Below are positions 7,597 to 14,727 of a DNA stretch of 21,581 bases, piece after piece. Position numbers and translations under genes: made by a program. This DNA comes from Pelagibius sp036570545 (GTDB lineage Bacteria > Pseudomonadota > Alphaproteobacteria > Kiloniellales > Kiloniellaceae): contig DATCXZ010000170.1 of assembly GCA_036570545.1 (NCBI GenBank), positions 1-21,581 on the forward strand, read 5' to 3'. The notes beneath the pieces were generated by a model. That model ran no database searches. It was not told where the DNA came from and worked only from the letters and a program-made list of their open reading frames with translations. Positions within the stretch are counted from its first letter, which is position 1. Every line of letters begins with the position of its first letter.

Positions 7597-7725
7597 TGCG
7601 TCCTTCGAGACGCCCGACCGGGCCGGCGCCCGGTCGGGCTCCTCAGGATGAGGTAGAATTTTGATGGCAGAAAAACAGCACCTCATGCTGAGGAGGCGGC
7701 GAAAGCCGCCGTCTCGAAGCACGCA
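7597..7725. repeat. Nested intergenic palindromic repeat
   Basis: Two oppositely oriented copies of one element. The left copy (7597-7652) begins TGCGTCCTTCGAGACG, has an inner palindrome of the CCCGACCGG...CCGGTCGGG type and ends CTCCTCAGGATGAGG. The right copy (7681-7725) begins CCTCATGCTGAGGAGG, has an inner GGCGGC/GCCGCC stem and ends GTCTCGAAGCACGCA. A 28-bp AT-rich spacer with a run of five A separates them. 'TCCTTCGAGACG...CTCCTCAGGATGAGG' elements are widespread between genes in alphaproteobacteria (general knowledge). It lies between the convergent beta-ureidopropionase and doeB genes and could act as a two-way transcription barrier. The rest of the 7532-7762 gap holds only the small hairpin above. 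Confidence 0.85.
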
Positions 7726-7762
7726 AGGCAGCGATCCAGCAATCCCTCGCCGGCACGTCGCG

Positions 7763-8755
7763 TCACCCCGGCACCGCGATCACCGCCAGGGTGTCGCCGC
7801 TCTGCACCAGGCCGGGGTAGTGGCGGCCGGCCACCACGCCGTCGCGGTAGGCGGTGTATTCGACCGGCCGCCAGCCGCTTCGCTCGGGGTCGTAGACGCG
7901 GGCGAGGAGGTCGCCCTCGGAGACCGTCTGCCCCAGCTCCACCATGAACTCCAGGATGCCGCCGTGCTCGGAGGTGACGAAGCAGCGCGCGTCCGGCATG
8001 TCTAGCTGCACGCTGGGGCGCATCTCCACCGCGCCCTGCAGGATGCCGGCGTGGTGCAGCACGTTGCGCAGCCCGCGCTTGGCGACGGCGACCGTGCGCG
8101 GCGTGGCGCTGCCGCCGCCGCCCAGCTCGGTGGTGACGAAGACCTTGCCGCGGTTCTCCACCTCGGTGTCGAGCATGCCGACGGCGTCGAGCTCCAGCAT
8201 GATCATCGAGTAGGGTGCGTTGAAGGCCTGCATGGCCGCCGCGCAGCGTGCCTCAAGGCCGACGTCCTGCGGCAGCCGGTGGCAGGCGGCGTAGGGCACG
8301 AACTCCAGCGTCTTGCCGCCGGAATGCAGGTCGACGACGACGTCGGCCAGCGGCAGCAGGGCAGTGGTCACATAGTCGGCGATCTTCTGGGTGATGGTGC
8401 CGTCGGGCTTGCCCGGGAACAGGCGGTTCAGGTTGCCGCTGTCGATCGGCGAGGTGCGCCGGCCGCTGCGCACCGCCGGGAAGTTCATCATCGGCAGCAG
8501 GATGACGCGGCCGCCGATCTCCGCCGGCTCCAGGCTGCGGGCGAGATCGAGGATCGCGATCGGCCCCTCGTACTCGTCGCCGTGATTGCCGCCGGTGAAG
8601 AGGGCAGTGGGGCCGTCGCCGTTCCTGATCACGGTGATGGGAATGAGGATCGCGCCCCAGGCCGAGTCGTCGCGCGACCACGGCAGCTTCAGGTGGCCGT
8701 GCTGCACGCCGTCCTGGTCGAAGTCGAGGCTGGAGGAGATGGGATTGACAGCCAT
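7763..8755 (-). CDS. doeB: N-alpha-acetyl-L-2,4-diaminobutyrate deacetylase (DoeB/EutE-like)
   Basis: Zinc-dependent deacylase of the succinylglutamate desuccinylase/aspartoacylase family, 330 residues. In ectoine breakdown it removes the acetyl group from N-acetyl-diaminobutyrate, the product of DoeA. Zinc ligands are visible as H58 and E61 (GGNHGDEYEG) and H144 (DLHSGGKT). NLNRLFPG (108-115) and TTELGGGG (208-215) fit the DoeB branch. The C-terminal 80 residues form the beta-rich domain typical of the family (HGGILEFMVELGQTVSEGD). The ATG at 8753-8755 lies 8 bp after the doeA stop, with AAGGA about 11 nt before it inside doeA; the frame continues upstream only as a doeA shadow. Pairing with a DoeA-like gene is the strongest evidence for the function; another N-acyl amino acid substrate is possible. 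Confidence 0.85.
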   Translation of the reverse strand: MAVNPISSSLDFDQDGVQHGHLKLPWSRDDSAWGAILIPITVIRNGDGPTALFTGGNHGDEYEGPIAILDLARSLEPAEIGGRVILLPMMNFPAVRSGRRTSPIDSGNLNRLFPGKPDGTITQKIADYVTTALLPLADVVVDLHSGGKTLEFVPYAACHRLPQDVGLEARCAAAMQAFNAPYSMIMLELDAVGMLDTEVENRGKVFVTTELGGGGSATPRTVAVAKRGLRNVLHHAGILQGAVEMRPSVQLDMPDARCFVTSEHGGILEFMVELGQTVSEGDLLARVYDPERSGWRPVEYTAYRDGVVAGRHYPGLVQSGDTLAVIAVPG

Positions 8756-8763
8756 GGCCGGGG

Positions 8764-9942
8764 CTAATCCTTCACAAGCAATTTGCGCGGCACCGAGGCG
8801 AGGCAGCGCGGCCCGCTGTCGGTGATGACGATGCTCTCGGTGGTCTCGAAGCCCCAGTCGTCGAGCCACAGGCCGGTCATGAAGTGCAGCGTCATGCCCG
8901 GCTGCAGCTCGGTGGTGTCGCCGCCGCGCAGGCTCATGGTGCGCTCGCCCCAGTCGGGCGGGTAGCTGAGGCCGATGGAATAGCCGGTGCGGTTGTCCTT
9001 CACGATGCCGTAGCGCGCCAGCACGGCAAAGAAGGCCTTGGCGATGTCCTCGCAGCGCCGCCCCGGCCGCGCCTCGCCGAGCCCCGCTTCCATGCCCTCC
9101 AGCACCGCTTTCTCCGCCTCGACGAAGTGGTGCGGCGGCTTGCCGAGGAAGACAGTGCGCGACAGCGGGCAGTGATAGCGGCGGTAGCAGCCGGCGATCT
9201 CGAAGAAGGTGCCTTCGCCGGCCCTGAACGGCCGGTCGTCCCAGGTGAGGTGCGGCGCCGCGGCGTCCGGTCCCGACGGCAGCAGCGGCACGATGGCGGC
9301 ATAGTCGCCGCCGGCGTCTTCGGTGCCGAGGGTGCCGGCGTGCAGGATATCGGCCACCAACTCGTTCTTGCGCAGGCCGGGCTCAACGGTCTCGAAGATG
9401 CGGGCATGCATGCGCTCGACGATGCGCGCCGCCGTTTCCATGTAGGCGAGCTCCTGCGGCGACTTCACCGCGCGCTGCCAGTTCACCAGGTAGGTGGCAT
9501 CGTGGAAGGCGGCGTTGGGCAGGCGCTCCTGCAGCACGGCGAAGGCCTTGGCGCTGAAGTAGTAGTTGTCCATCTCGACGCCGATGCGCCGCTTGCCCCA
9601 GCCGCGCTTCTCGACGATGCCCGCCAGCACCTCCATGGGGTGGCGCTCGGTCGACTGGACGTAGTGGTCGGCATAGCTCTCGATGCGCTCGCGGGCCATC
9701 CAGGTCGTGCGGTGGGCGCCGTTGGCGTCCTGGGAGCGGCCGAACCACACCGGGTCGTCGTCGATCGGCAGCACCACCGCCTGATGGACGTAGAACGACC
9801 AGCCGTCGTAGCCGGTCAGCCAGGCCATGTTGGAAGGATCGCTGACGATGAGGGCGTCGATGCCCCGCTTCTCCATGGCCCGCCGGGTCCGGTCGACGCG
9901 CGCCGCAAACTCCGCGCGGCTGAAATGCAACGTGGGTGTCAT
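8764..9942 (-). CDS. doeA: Ectoine hydrolase (DoeA/EutD-like, M24 fold)
   Basis: Cytoplasmic 'pita-bread' hydrolase, 392 residues, with an N-terminal creatinase-type domain (about 1-155) and an M24 catalytic-fold domain (about 160-390). DoeA opens the ectoine ring to N-acetyl-diaminobutyrate, the DoeB substrate. The segment WLTGYDGWSFYVHQ (41-54) fits this subfamily. Most M24 metal ligands are replaced: the first Asp position reads FEIAG, the second lies in HCPLSRT, the His motif reads GYSIGLSYPPDWGE, and only the last Glu (E366 region) is kept. This fits a metal-independent, creatinase-like enzyme. I start it at the ATG at 9940-9942, where similarity to the family begins; AGGAG lies about 13 nt upstream. 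The frame could extend to 10125, but that part is low-complexity Pro/Arg/Lys. No ectoine transporter or doeC/doeD gene is in the window. Confidence 0.85.
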   Translation of the reverse strand: MTPTLHFSRAEFAARVDRTRRAMEKRGIDALIVSDPSNMAWLTGYDGWSFYVHQAVVLPIDDDPVWFGRSQDANGAHRTTWMARERIESYADHYVQSTERHPMEVLAGIVEKRGWGKRRIGVEMDNYYFSAKAFAVLQERLPNAAFHDATYLVNWQRAVKSPQELAYMETAARIVERMHARIFETVEPGLRKNELVADILHAGTLGTEDAGGDYAAIVPLLPSGPDAAAPHLTWDDRPFRAGEGTFFEIAGCYRRYHCPLSRTVFLGKPPHHFVEAEKAVLEGMEAGLGEARPGRRCEDIAKAFFAVLARYGIVKDNRTGYSIGLSYPPDWGERTMSLRGGDTTELQPGMTLHFMTGLWLDDWGFETTESIVITDSGPRCLASVPRKLLVKD

Positions 9943-10240
9943 GTTAGGGGGTACTGGCTCCTGTAGGGGCACCACCGGCCGCGAAGCCGGCCGTGGCGCC
10001 ATTTGCGGCGGAAGTTTAGGGGAGCCCGGGGCCGCGTTGGAAGGCACTTCGCGGCGCGCGCGGGGGGAATCCGCCGCCGCCACCTTTGTTTTCTTTCCGC
10101 AACCTGGCCGCTTCGTCCGCGGCATCCTCTGGCTTCGCCGCGACCTTCCTCGCGACCAATCCTTGCCTTTGCCGGCCGATCCTGGCGATACTCTGGGAAG
10201 ACGGTACTAAACAAACCGTCATTCAGGGGAGGGGTCCCCC
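9943..10240. other. Divergent intergenic region between doeA and the first PAS gene
   Basis: This 298-bp gap should hold promoters for doeA (leftward) and the PAS pair (rightward), but I find no convincing -35/-10 pair in either direction. Near its right end AGGGGAGGGGTCCCCC (10225-10240) contains the ribosome-binding stretch for the PAS gene; its GGGG/CCCC halves could pair and partly hide it. A minus-strand open frame at 10016-10222 encodes a Lys/Ala/Gly-rich 68-residue peptide that I do not consider supported. Confidence 0.5.
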
Positions 10241-10795
10241 GTGAATAGAGATTCGCCCTGTAGTGCGGGCGCAGGGAGTTCCGTGCCGGTCTTCGAGCAC
10301 AGCACGAAGACGACACACGGCAGTATGCACGTCAGGCGTTTCCGCCGTGACGCGCCGCCCGCCTGCTTCGGTGGGCTGGCGCCGATGGTGGCGGTGTGGC
10401 AGGGCAAATGCCGGAATGACGCCTTGCCGCGGTGGAAGGACTTCGCCATCGAGGACTTTGTCGGCTGGCACCGCTATGTGGCGCTGTCCGACCTGGAGCC
10501 CGACGGCGACCCCCGCTTTCGCATCTTCGGCTCCGGCGTGGCCGAGATCCTGGGCGGCGACCTCACCGGAAAGCGGCTGTCGGAGGGCTTCCCGGCCGCC
10601 GCGCAGGACGGCGTGCTGGCGCACATCTCAGCGGTCCGCGACGAGCGGCTGATCGGCCTGCTGACCAGCAACGTCGCCAAGCCCGGGCACGAGCATCGGT
10701 GCATCACGGTCGTGGAACTGCCGCTGCAGAACGTCAGCGGGGCGGTCTGCCAGATCCTGCACGTCTGCTTCAGCGCGCCCGCCGGCGACGGGTGA
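10241..10795 (+). CDS. Small PAS-domain protein (PAS_5-like), first of a pair
   Basis: A 184-residue soluble protein. Residues about 50-115 (VAVWQGKCRNDALPRWKDFAIEDF, then PRFRIFGSGVAEILGGDLTGKRL) resemble the PAS_5 family found in alphaproteobacteria, where a W...P-R-...-D-F lead is followed by an 'RFRxxGxxIxxxxGxDLTG' core. No output domain is attached, so it is a stand-alone sensor or ligand-binding module; ligand and partner are unknown. The start is a GTG at 10241 with GGGGAGGGG upstream. An ATG at 10325 (residue 29) is an alternative and would drop a Ser/Thr/Gly-rich leader. The gene for a second PAS_5-like protein starts 7 bp downstream. Confidence 0.7.
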   Translation: MNRDSPCSAGAGSSVPVFEHSTKTTHGSMHVRRFRRDAPPACFGGLAPMVAVWQGKCRNDALPRWKDFAIEDFVGWHRYVALSDLEPDGDPRFRIFGSGVAEILGGDLTGKRLSEGFPAAAQDGVLAHISAVRDERLIGLLTSNVAKPGHEHRCITVVELPLQNVSGAVCQILHVCFSAPAGDG

Positions 10796-10802
10796 GCGGC
10801 GG

Positions 10803-11318
10803 ATGACCGATTCTCCCGGCAGCAGGGGCAACGGCCCGCCACGCCGCACCGACCGGCGCTTGTGGCAGGAGGAGGAAGCACCGCTGTCGCCTTTGGGGCG
10901 CGCCTTCCTCGCCTACTGGCACGCCAAGTGCCCGCCGGGCGGCGGCTTTCCCGCCCGCGCCGACATCGCGCCGGACGAGATGGTGCGCCTGCTGCCGTCC
11001 ATCTTCCTGGTCGACGTTCTGCCGGAGGCCGCGGGTGGCTGTGACTTCCACTTCCGCCTTATCGGCACCGGGATCGTGGAGGTCGAGGGCGAGCACACAG
11101 GCGAGCGGCTGAGCGCCCTGTACACCAAGCGCGATGCCGACGCCGTGGTGTGGCGGCAGTACGAAGACGCGGCGGCCGGCAAGGTCCGGATACGCTGGGA
11201 AACTCTGCGGTGGCCGGGCCGCGGTCCGATGCAGTACGAGGTGATTCTGGCGCCGCTGCAGGACGCGACGGGGCGCGTGACCATGCTGATCGGCCTTGCC
11301 CACGCGCTGGCGGGCTGA
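10803..11318 (+). CDS. Small PAS-domain protein (PAS_5-like), second of a pair
   Basis: A 171-residue soluble protein with a PAS_5-like core: LGRAFLAYWHAKC (31-43), FPARADIAPDEM (49-60), LLPSIFLVDVL (63-73) and FHFRLIGTGIVEVEGEHTGERL (82-103). It resembles its upstream neighbour in plan but keeps the more typical features of the family (IFLVDV, FRLIGTGI). The ATG at 10803 lies 7 bp after the preceding stop, so the two are probably one transcript and may hetero-dimerise (inference). No effector domain is present. Its TGA stop lies in a perfect 16-bp palindrome shared with the convergent methyltransferase gene. Confidence 0.75.
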   Translation: MTDSPGSRGNGPPRRTDRRLWQEEEAPLSPLGRAFLAYWHAKCPPGGGFPARADIAPDEMVRLLPSIFLVDVLPEAAGGCDFHFRLIGTGIVEVEGEHTGERLSALYTKRDADAVVWRQYEDAAAGKVRIRWETLRWPGRGPMQYEVILAPLQDATGRVTMLIGLAHALAG

Positions 11319-11331
11319 GCGCCGGCGCTCA
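11316..11331. terminator. Perfect 16-bp palindrome containing both convergent stop codons
   Basis: TGAGCGCCGGCGCTCA is exactly self-complementary. Its first three bases are the TGA stop of the plus-strand PAS gene and its last three, read on the minus strand, are the TGA stop of the methyltransferase gene. As RNA it would fold into a 6-bp stem with a CCGG loop in either direction. There is no T-tract, so intrinsic termination is uncertain. Confidence 0.45.
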
Positions 11332-12093
11332 GGCGGCCTCGCCCTCCATCAGGCTGTACCAGGCCCACCACTTCACCGCCGGCAGCGCCAGGAGGCCGCG
11401 GTCGACGGCGCGGGTCACGGCGAACAGGGGCGCCTTCGCCATGGTGCCGCGAAACGGCACCGCAGCCAGGGTGGCGAGCCCGTAGAACCGGCAGGAGGTC
11501 GACCCGAAGGCGGCGTCGAAGCGGCGGAAGTCCCGGCGCAGCAGGGGGTGCTCGTCGGGCGTGCGGGCGCTGGGCGTGAACCGGCGGTAAAGCTCGATGG
11601 CCGGATTGAGGCCCAGCGGCTCGATGAAGACGGCGCGCCCGCCGGGGCGCAGCACGCGGGCGATCTCGCCGAAGGCGCGGTCGATGTCGAGGTGGTGGAT
11701 GATACCGCTGCCGAAGACGAGGTCGAAGCTGTCGTCGGGGAAGGTCATCGCCTCGGCGTTCATCGCCTCGAGGCGGACGTTGGTGAAACCCTTCTGGCGG
11801 GCACGCTCGCGGCCCTTCTCGATGGCCACGTCGGAGATGTCGATGCCGGTCGCCGTGCGCGCCGTGGTGGCGAGGCGCAGGGCGTTGTCACCGTAAGCGC
11901 AGCCGTATTCCAGGATGTCGGCGCCGACCGCAAGCTGGTCGACCCGCGCCCAGTAGTCGCGAAAGCAGTCGGCGATGGCGTCGTAGTACTTGAGCTGGGC
12001 TTCGCGATCGTCGTGCTCGAAGCGCGCGTTGTGGAAGTCGCGCTCGCGCTCCAGCCGCGCTTCTGCCGGTTGGGATTGCAGAGCCTCTCTCAT
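11329..12093 (-). CDS. Class I SAM-dependent methyltransferase
   Basis: A 254-residue methyltransferase of the Methyltransf_11/UbiE-like type. Motif I reads ILEYGCAYGDNAL (60-72), the acidic residue at the end of strand 2 is in GIDIS (83-87), the post-motif region is MNAEAMTFPDDSFD (111-124) and motif III is LRPGGRAVFIEPLG (148-161). The C-terminal 90 residues, with RRFTPSARTPDEHPL and a hydrophobic tail, may bind the acceptor or sit on the membrane, as in methyltransferases acting on lipids or quinones. The acceptor cannot be told. The ATG at 12091-12093 has GGAG about 12 nt upstream. It stands alone on the minus strand, converges with the PAS pair and diverges from the exported protein gene. 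The 248-bp region upstream (12094-12341) shows no other feature. Confidence 0.85.
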   Translation of the reverse strand: MREALQSQPAEARLERERDFHNARFEHDDREAQLKYYDAIADCFRDYWARVDQLAVGADILEYGCAYGDNALRLATTARTATGIDISDVAIEKGRERARQKGFTNVRLEAMNAEAMTFPDDSFDLVFGSGIIHHLDIDRAFGEIARVLRPGGRAVFIEPLGLNPAIELYRRFTPSARTPDEHPLLRRDFRRFDAAFGSTSCRFYGLATLAAVPFRGTMAKAPLFAVTRAVDRGLLALPAVKWWAWYSLMEGEAA

Positions 12094-12341
12094 GCCTTAC
12101 TCGGTCTCCGGAGCCATGTGCTGCGCTGCGAAAAAGATCGCAAAGGCCCTCGCCGGGCCCCAGTGTCAATCGTGCGTCAGGGTTGCAGAAGAACCGAGCC
12201 CGCTGCCTTTTTTGGGTGGCGCCCGCCGGAAAAAGGCGGAATAAAGGATCGGGGGAGTGGGCCGCCGGCCAGTCAGGCCGCGGTCTTCGGCGGGATGGCA
12301 GGGCCAGTCCGCGCCGGGGAGCGATAGAAAGGAATTCGGGG

Positions 12342-13616
12342 GTGGTCGGCTTTCGGGTCGCCGCTCTGCGGGGCTGTATCCTCGCAGCGGCAGTGGTGCT
12401 GGGCGCGGCGTCAGGGGCGCACGCCGACGAGACAAATGACAAGAATGCTGGCGACAAGAAAGCTGGCATGGCTGCAGACGCCATGCGCTTGCTTGAGCAG
12501 GCGGATCGGCGCAAGGCCGGGGTCCCGGCCTCGTCCGCCGCCGGCTTCCTGGCGCCAACCCCCGGGCCGGCACTGACCGATGCGGACCTCGGGCGGGCGC
12601 TGCGGGCGGGTATTCCGCCCGCCCAGGGTATCGATGTCCGCAACGACGCTGTCGCCCCGCCGGCTCTCGATCCCTATTTCGAGGGCACCTTCAAGTTCAC
12701 CCACCATCTCTATGTCGGTCGCGACCTCGTCACCTATGACAAGGGCGTCTATGCGGTGCCGCGCAAGGAAGCCTATGTCGGCACCTTCACCTACTTCGCG
12801 CAGCCGACCATGACCGACGTCGCCTTCGTCTATCCCAAGGGCAGCTTCGTGGTGGTCGGCAAGAAGCTGACCCCTGACGGCACGGCGGAGACCGGCATCT
12901 TCATCGCCGAGGACGTGACCGCCGGCATTGCCCTGTACTTCGTGAAGGCCACGCCGGAATACCTGGCGGATTTCGAGCGCCGCCATGCACGAGCAACCGA
13001 GGCCTATCGCCGGCAGCAGGCCGCCGAGGCGGCAGACTCGGGGTTCGACTTCGGTCAGGTTCTGGCACTCGGCCTGGGCGCCGCCGTGATCAGCAGCGCC
13101 GACTTGCCGGGCGTCGACAAGATGCAGCTCGGCCAGGCCTTCGTCAGCGACGTGCTGGGCGAGGGCGAGGGCGGCGCGCTGATGAACACCCTGATATCGG
13201 CGAGCCAGGGGGGCGGGGGCGGCGACTCGCTGTTCTCCGGCGGCATGTCGTTCGAGGCGCCGGGCCTCGACGGCCTGCTGGGCGGCCTGGCACAGCAGGC
13301 GCTCGGGGCCCCACAGCCGTCCGGCGCCCCGCCGTCCAACTCTCCACCTTCTCACTCTGGGCCTCCTGCCGGCGCGCTTGCGGCCGCGCCCGCAGCGGCG
13401 GCGGCCTCCGGCGGTTCCGCCCTGAGCGAGGCTTACAGCTTTTCGTGCCCGAGCGGCGCCTCCTACTCGATCCCCGTCAGCTACCGCAATGCGTCCTGCG
13501 GCGCGGCGATGAAGAACTTCGCGCGCGTCTATTCCTGCAACCTGATCGGCGACTTCGCCTCCGCCGGCCAGCAGTGCAAGCAGGCCTGCGGCAGTGCGCA
13601 GTGCGCCGAGCAGTGA
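12342..13616 (+). CDS. Exported protein of unknown function with six-cysteine C-terminal tail
   Basis: I do not recognise the family. The 424-residue product starts at a GTG (12342) with AAAGGA about 8 nt upstream; the longer open frame to the left lacks such a site and would bury the signal peptide. A signal peptide covers residues 1-28 with a likely cut after AHA. A central region (about 105-205, YFEGTFKFTHHLYVGRDLVTYDKG onward) looks like a compact beta-rich domain. A glycine-rich stretch (286-315) and a Pro/Ser/Ala linker (322-358) follow. The last 56 residues hold six Cys (369, 386, 399, 412, 416, 421), enough for three disulfides in the periplasm. A probable lipoprotein gene begins 36 bp downstream. 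An envelope or extracellular role is inferred. Confidence 0.75.
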   Translation: MVGFRVAALRGCILAAAVVLGAASGAHADETNDKNAGDKKAGMAADAMRLLEQADRRKAGVPASSAAGFLAPTPGPALTDADLGRALRAGIPPAQGIDVRNDAVAPPALDPYFEGTFKFTHHLYVGRDLVTYDKGVYAVPRKEAYVGTFTYFAQPTMTDVAFVYPKGSFVVVGKKLTPDGTAETGIFIAEDVTAGIALYFVKATPEYLADFERRHARATEAYRRQQAAEAADSGFDFGQVLALGLGAAVISSADLPGVDKMQLGQAFVSDVLGEGEGGALMNTLISASQGGGGGDSLFSGGMSFEAPGLDGLLGGLAQQALGAPQPSGAPPSNSPPSHSGPPAGALAAAPAAAAASGGSALSEAYSFSCPSGASYSIPVSYRNASCGAAMKNFARVYSCNLIGDFASAGQQCKQACGSAQCAEQ

Positions 13617-13652
13617 GTTCCACACACCAATGCTTTCCTACGGAGTAAGAGC

Positions 13653-14627
13653 ATGAATACCCGTTGCCGAGCCCTGCTCGCCGGTGCCGCCTTGTTGACC
13701 GTTGCGCTGGCTCCGGCCGCCTGCACCTCGATGGGTCAGGGCATGGCCGAGAGCGCGGCGCGGGCCAACGCGGCGCGCTACGCCGCGCAGGGTAATCCGC
13801 AGTTCTCCGATCCGGCGCTGCAGGCCATCGTGAAGGACTTCGAGGCGCGCTATGCCGAGATAGGACTCGATGCCGAGAAGCTGGGGATGGCGCAGGGCAA
13901 ACCTTGCCCGGTGACGAAGGAAACCGCGTTCCAGGTCCTCAAGGGGATGAGCTACGAGCAGTATCTCGACAGCCAGGCGGAGGTCGCGCGGAAGGTTCCC
14001 GGCTACACCGGCACGACCGACATCAACGCCGTGCAGCTGGTCTCGCTGGCCGGCGCGTGCGGCGACAACGGCCCGGAAGGCCGGGCCGTTGTCGTTGGCA
14101 CGACCCGTGATATCATCCGCCACAGCGGGGAAGGCTACAGCAACGTCATCATTATCGACAACGTGCAGCGCATCGAGGGAACCTGGGCAGGCGGCCAACG
14201 CAGCGGCTCTTTTACCTGGATCGTCATCACCCAGACCGCGCAGTTCAAGCCCGGCGAGAACGGCGCGCTGGAAGTCGATATCAACGACTGGGACTACATC
14301 AACGAGATGCGCGAGGCGCCGACGGCGAGCTACTTCTACTTCGTAGCGGACGACAGCGGCAAGCCGAAGTACACCGTCGGCTTCGCGCGCAATCCGATCG
14401 CCGGTACCTACAGCACCTCGGTTGAGGAGCACATAGACGGCACCTACGGCTATTCGCGCACCTGGCAGGGCACCGAGTTGCGGTACGAAGCCCGCACGAA
14501 GAACGGTGCCATGCACGGCTGGCAGATCATCCATCCGACGGAGTACGACGGCACGCCGATCCCCGGACAGCGCAACTGCTACCAAAACGGCGAGCAGATC
14601 AAGGCGCTGGAGTGTCCCTCCACCTGA
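13653..14627 (+). CDS. Probable lipoprotein of unknown function
   Basis: A 324-residue exported protein that I do not recognise. The N-terminus is a hydrophobic signal ending LAPAAC, with Cys24 as the likely lipid attachment site. The -3 residue is Pro, which is unusual, so lipidation is less certain than export. Four further Cys (85, 136, 309, 321) could form two disulfides. A segment near 277-293 (RYEARTKNGAMHGWQII) recalls a single MORN-like turn, but one copy is not enough for a call. The ATG at 13653 has GGAG about 9 nt upstream. It follows the Cys-tail protein gene by 36 bp, so the pair is probably one transcript and may work together. The next gene (PLD-type lipoprotein) starts 100 bp on. 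Confidence 0.75.
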   Translation: MNTRCRALLAGAALLTVALAPAACTSMGQGMAESAARANAARYAAQGNPQFSDPALQAIVKDFEARYAEIGLDAEKLGMAQGKPCPVTKETAFQVLKGMSYEQYLDSQAEVARKVPGYTGTTDINAVQLVSLAGACGDNGPEGRAVVVGTTRDIIRHSGEGYSNVIIIDNVQRIEGTWAGGQRSGSFTWIVITQTAQFKPGENGALEVDINDWDYINEMREAPTASYFYFVADDSGKPKYTVGFARNPIAGTYSTSVEEHIDGTYGYSRTWQGTELRYEARTKNGAMHGWQIIHPTEYDGTPIPGQRNCYQNGEQIKALECPST

Positions 14628-14727
14628 GTCCACACCCGACGGCGCTCCGGCGGCGTTGCCGCGGCGGCTCTTTCCTAGAGATTTCAGTCCTGGCAGGATA
14701 GGTGGCTGAACTAAAGGGCGGCCGTCC

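Noticed and set aside
7597..7725. CRISPR-like or tRNA-like structure in the intergenic repeat
   Set aside because: There are only two inverted copies, no regular spacers and no cloverleaf. It fits the dispersed palindromic repeat class of alphaproteobacteria.
9943..10125. 61-codon N-terminal extension of DoeA
   Set aside because: The extension is Pro/Arg/Lys-rich low complexity, and homology to creatinase/M24 proteins begins at the ATG at 9942.
10016..10222. Possible small minus-strand gene (68 codons, Lys/Ala/Gly-rich)
   Set aside because: No clear ribosome-binding site and no recognisable family. It lies in the doeA/PAS divergent region and is most likely chance.
12183..12341. Upstream extension of the Cys-tail exported protein
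   Set aside because: Starting there would place 53 residues before the signal peptide. The GTG at 12342 has a ribosome-binding site and gives a normal signal peptide.
13653..14627. MORN-repeat protein call for the probable lipoprotein
   Set aside because: Only one vague NG..HGW-like turn is visible; MORN proteins have several tandem copies.
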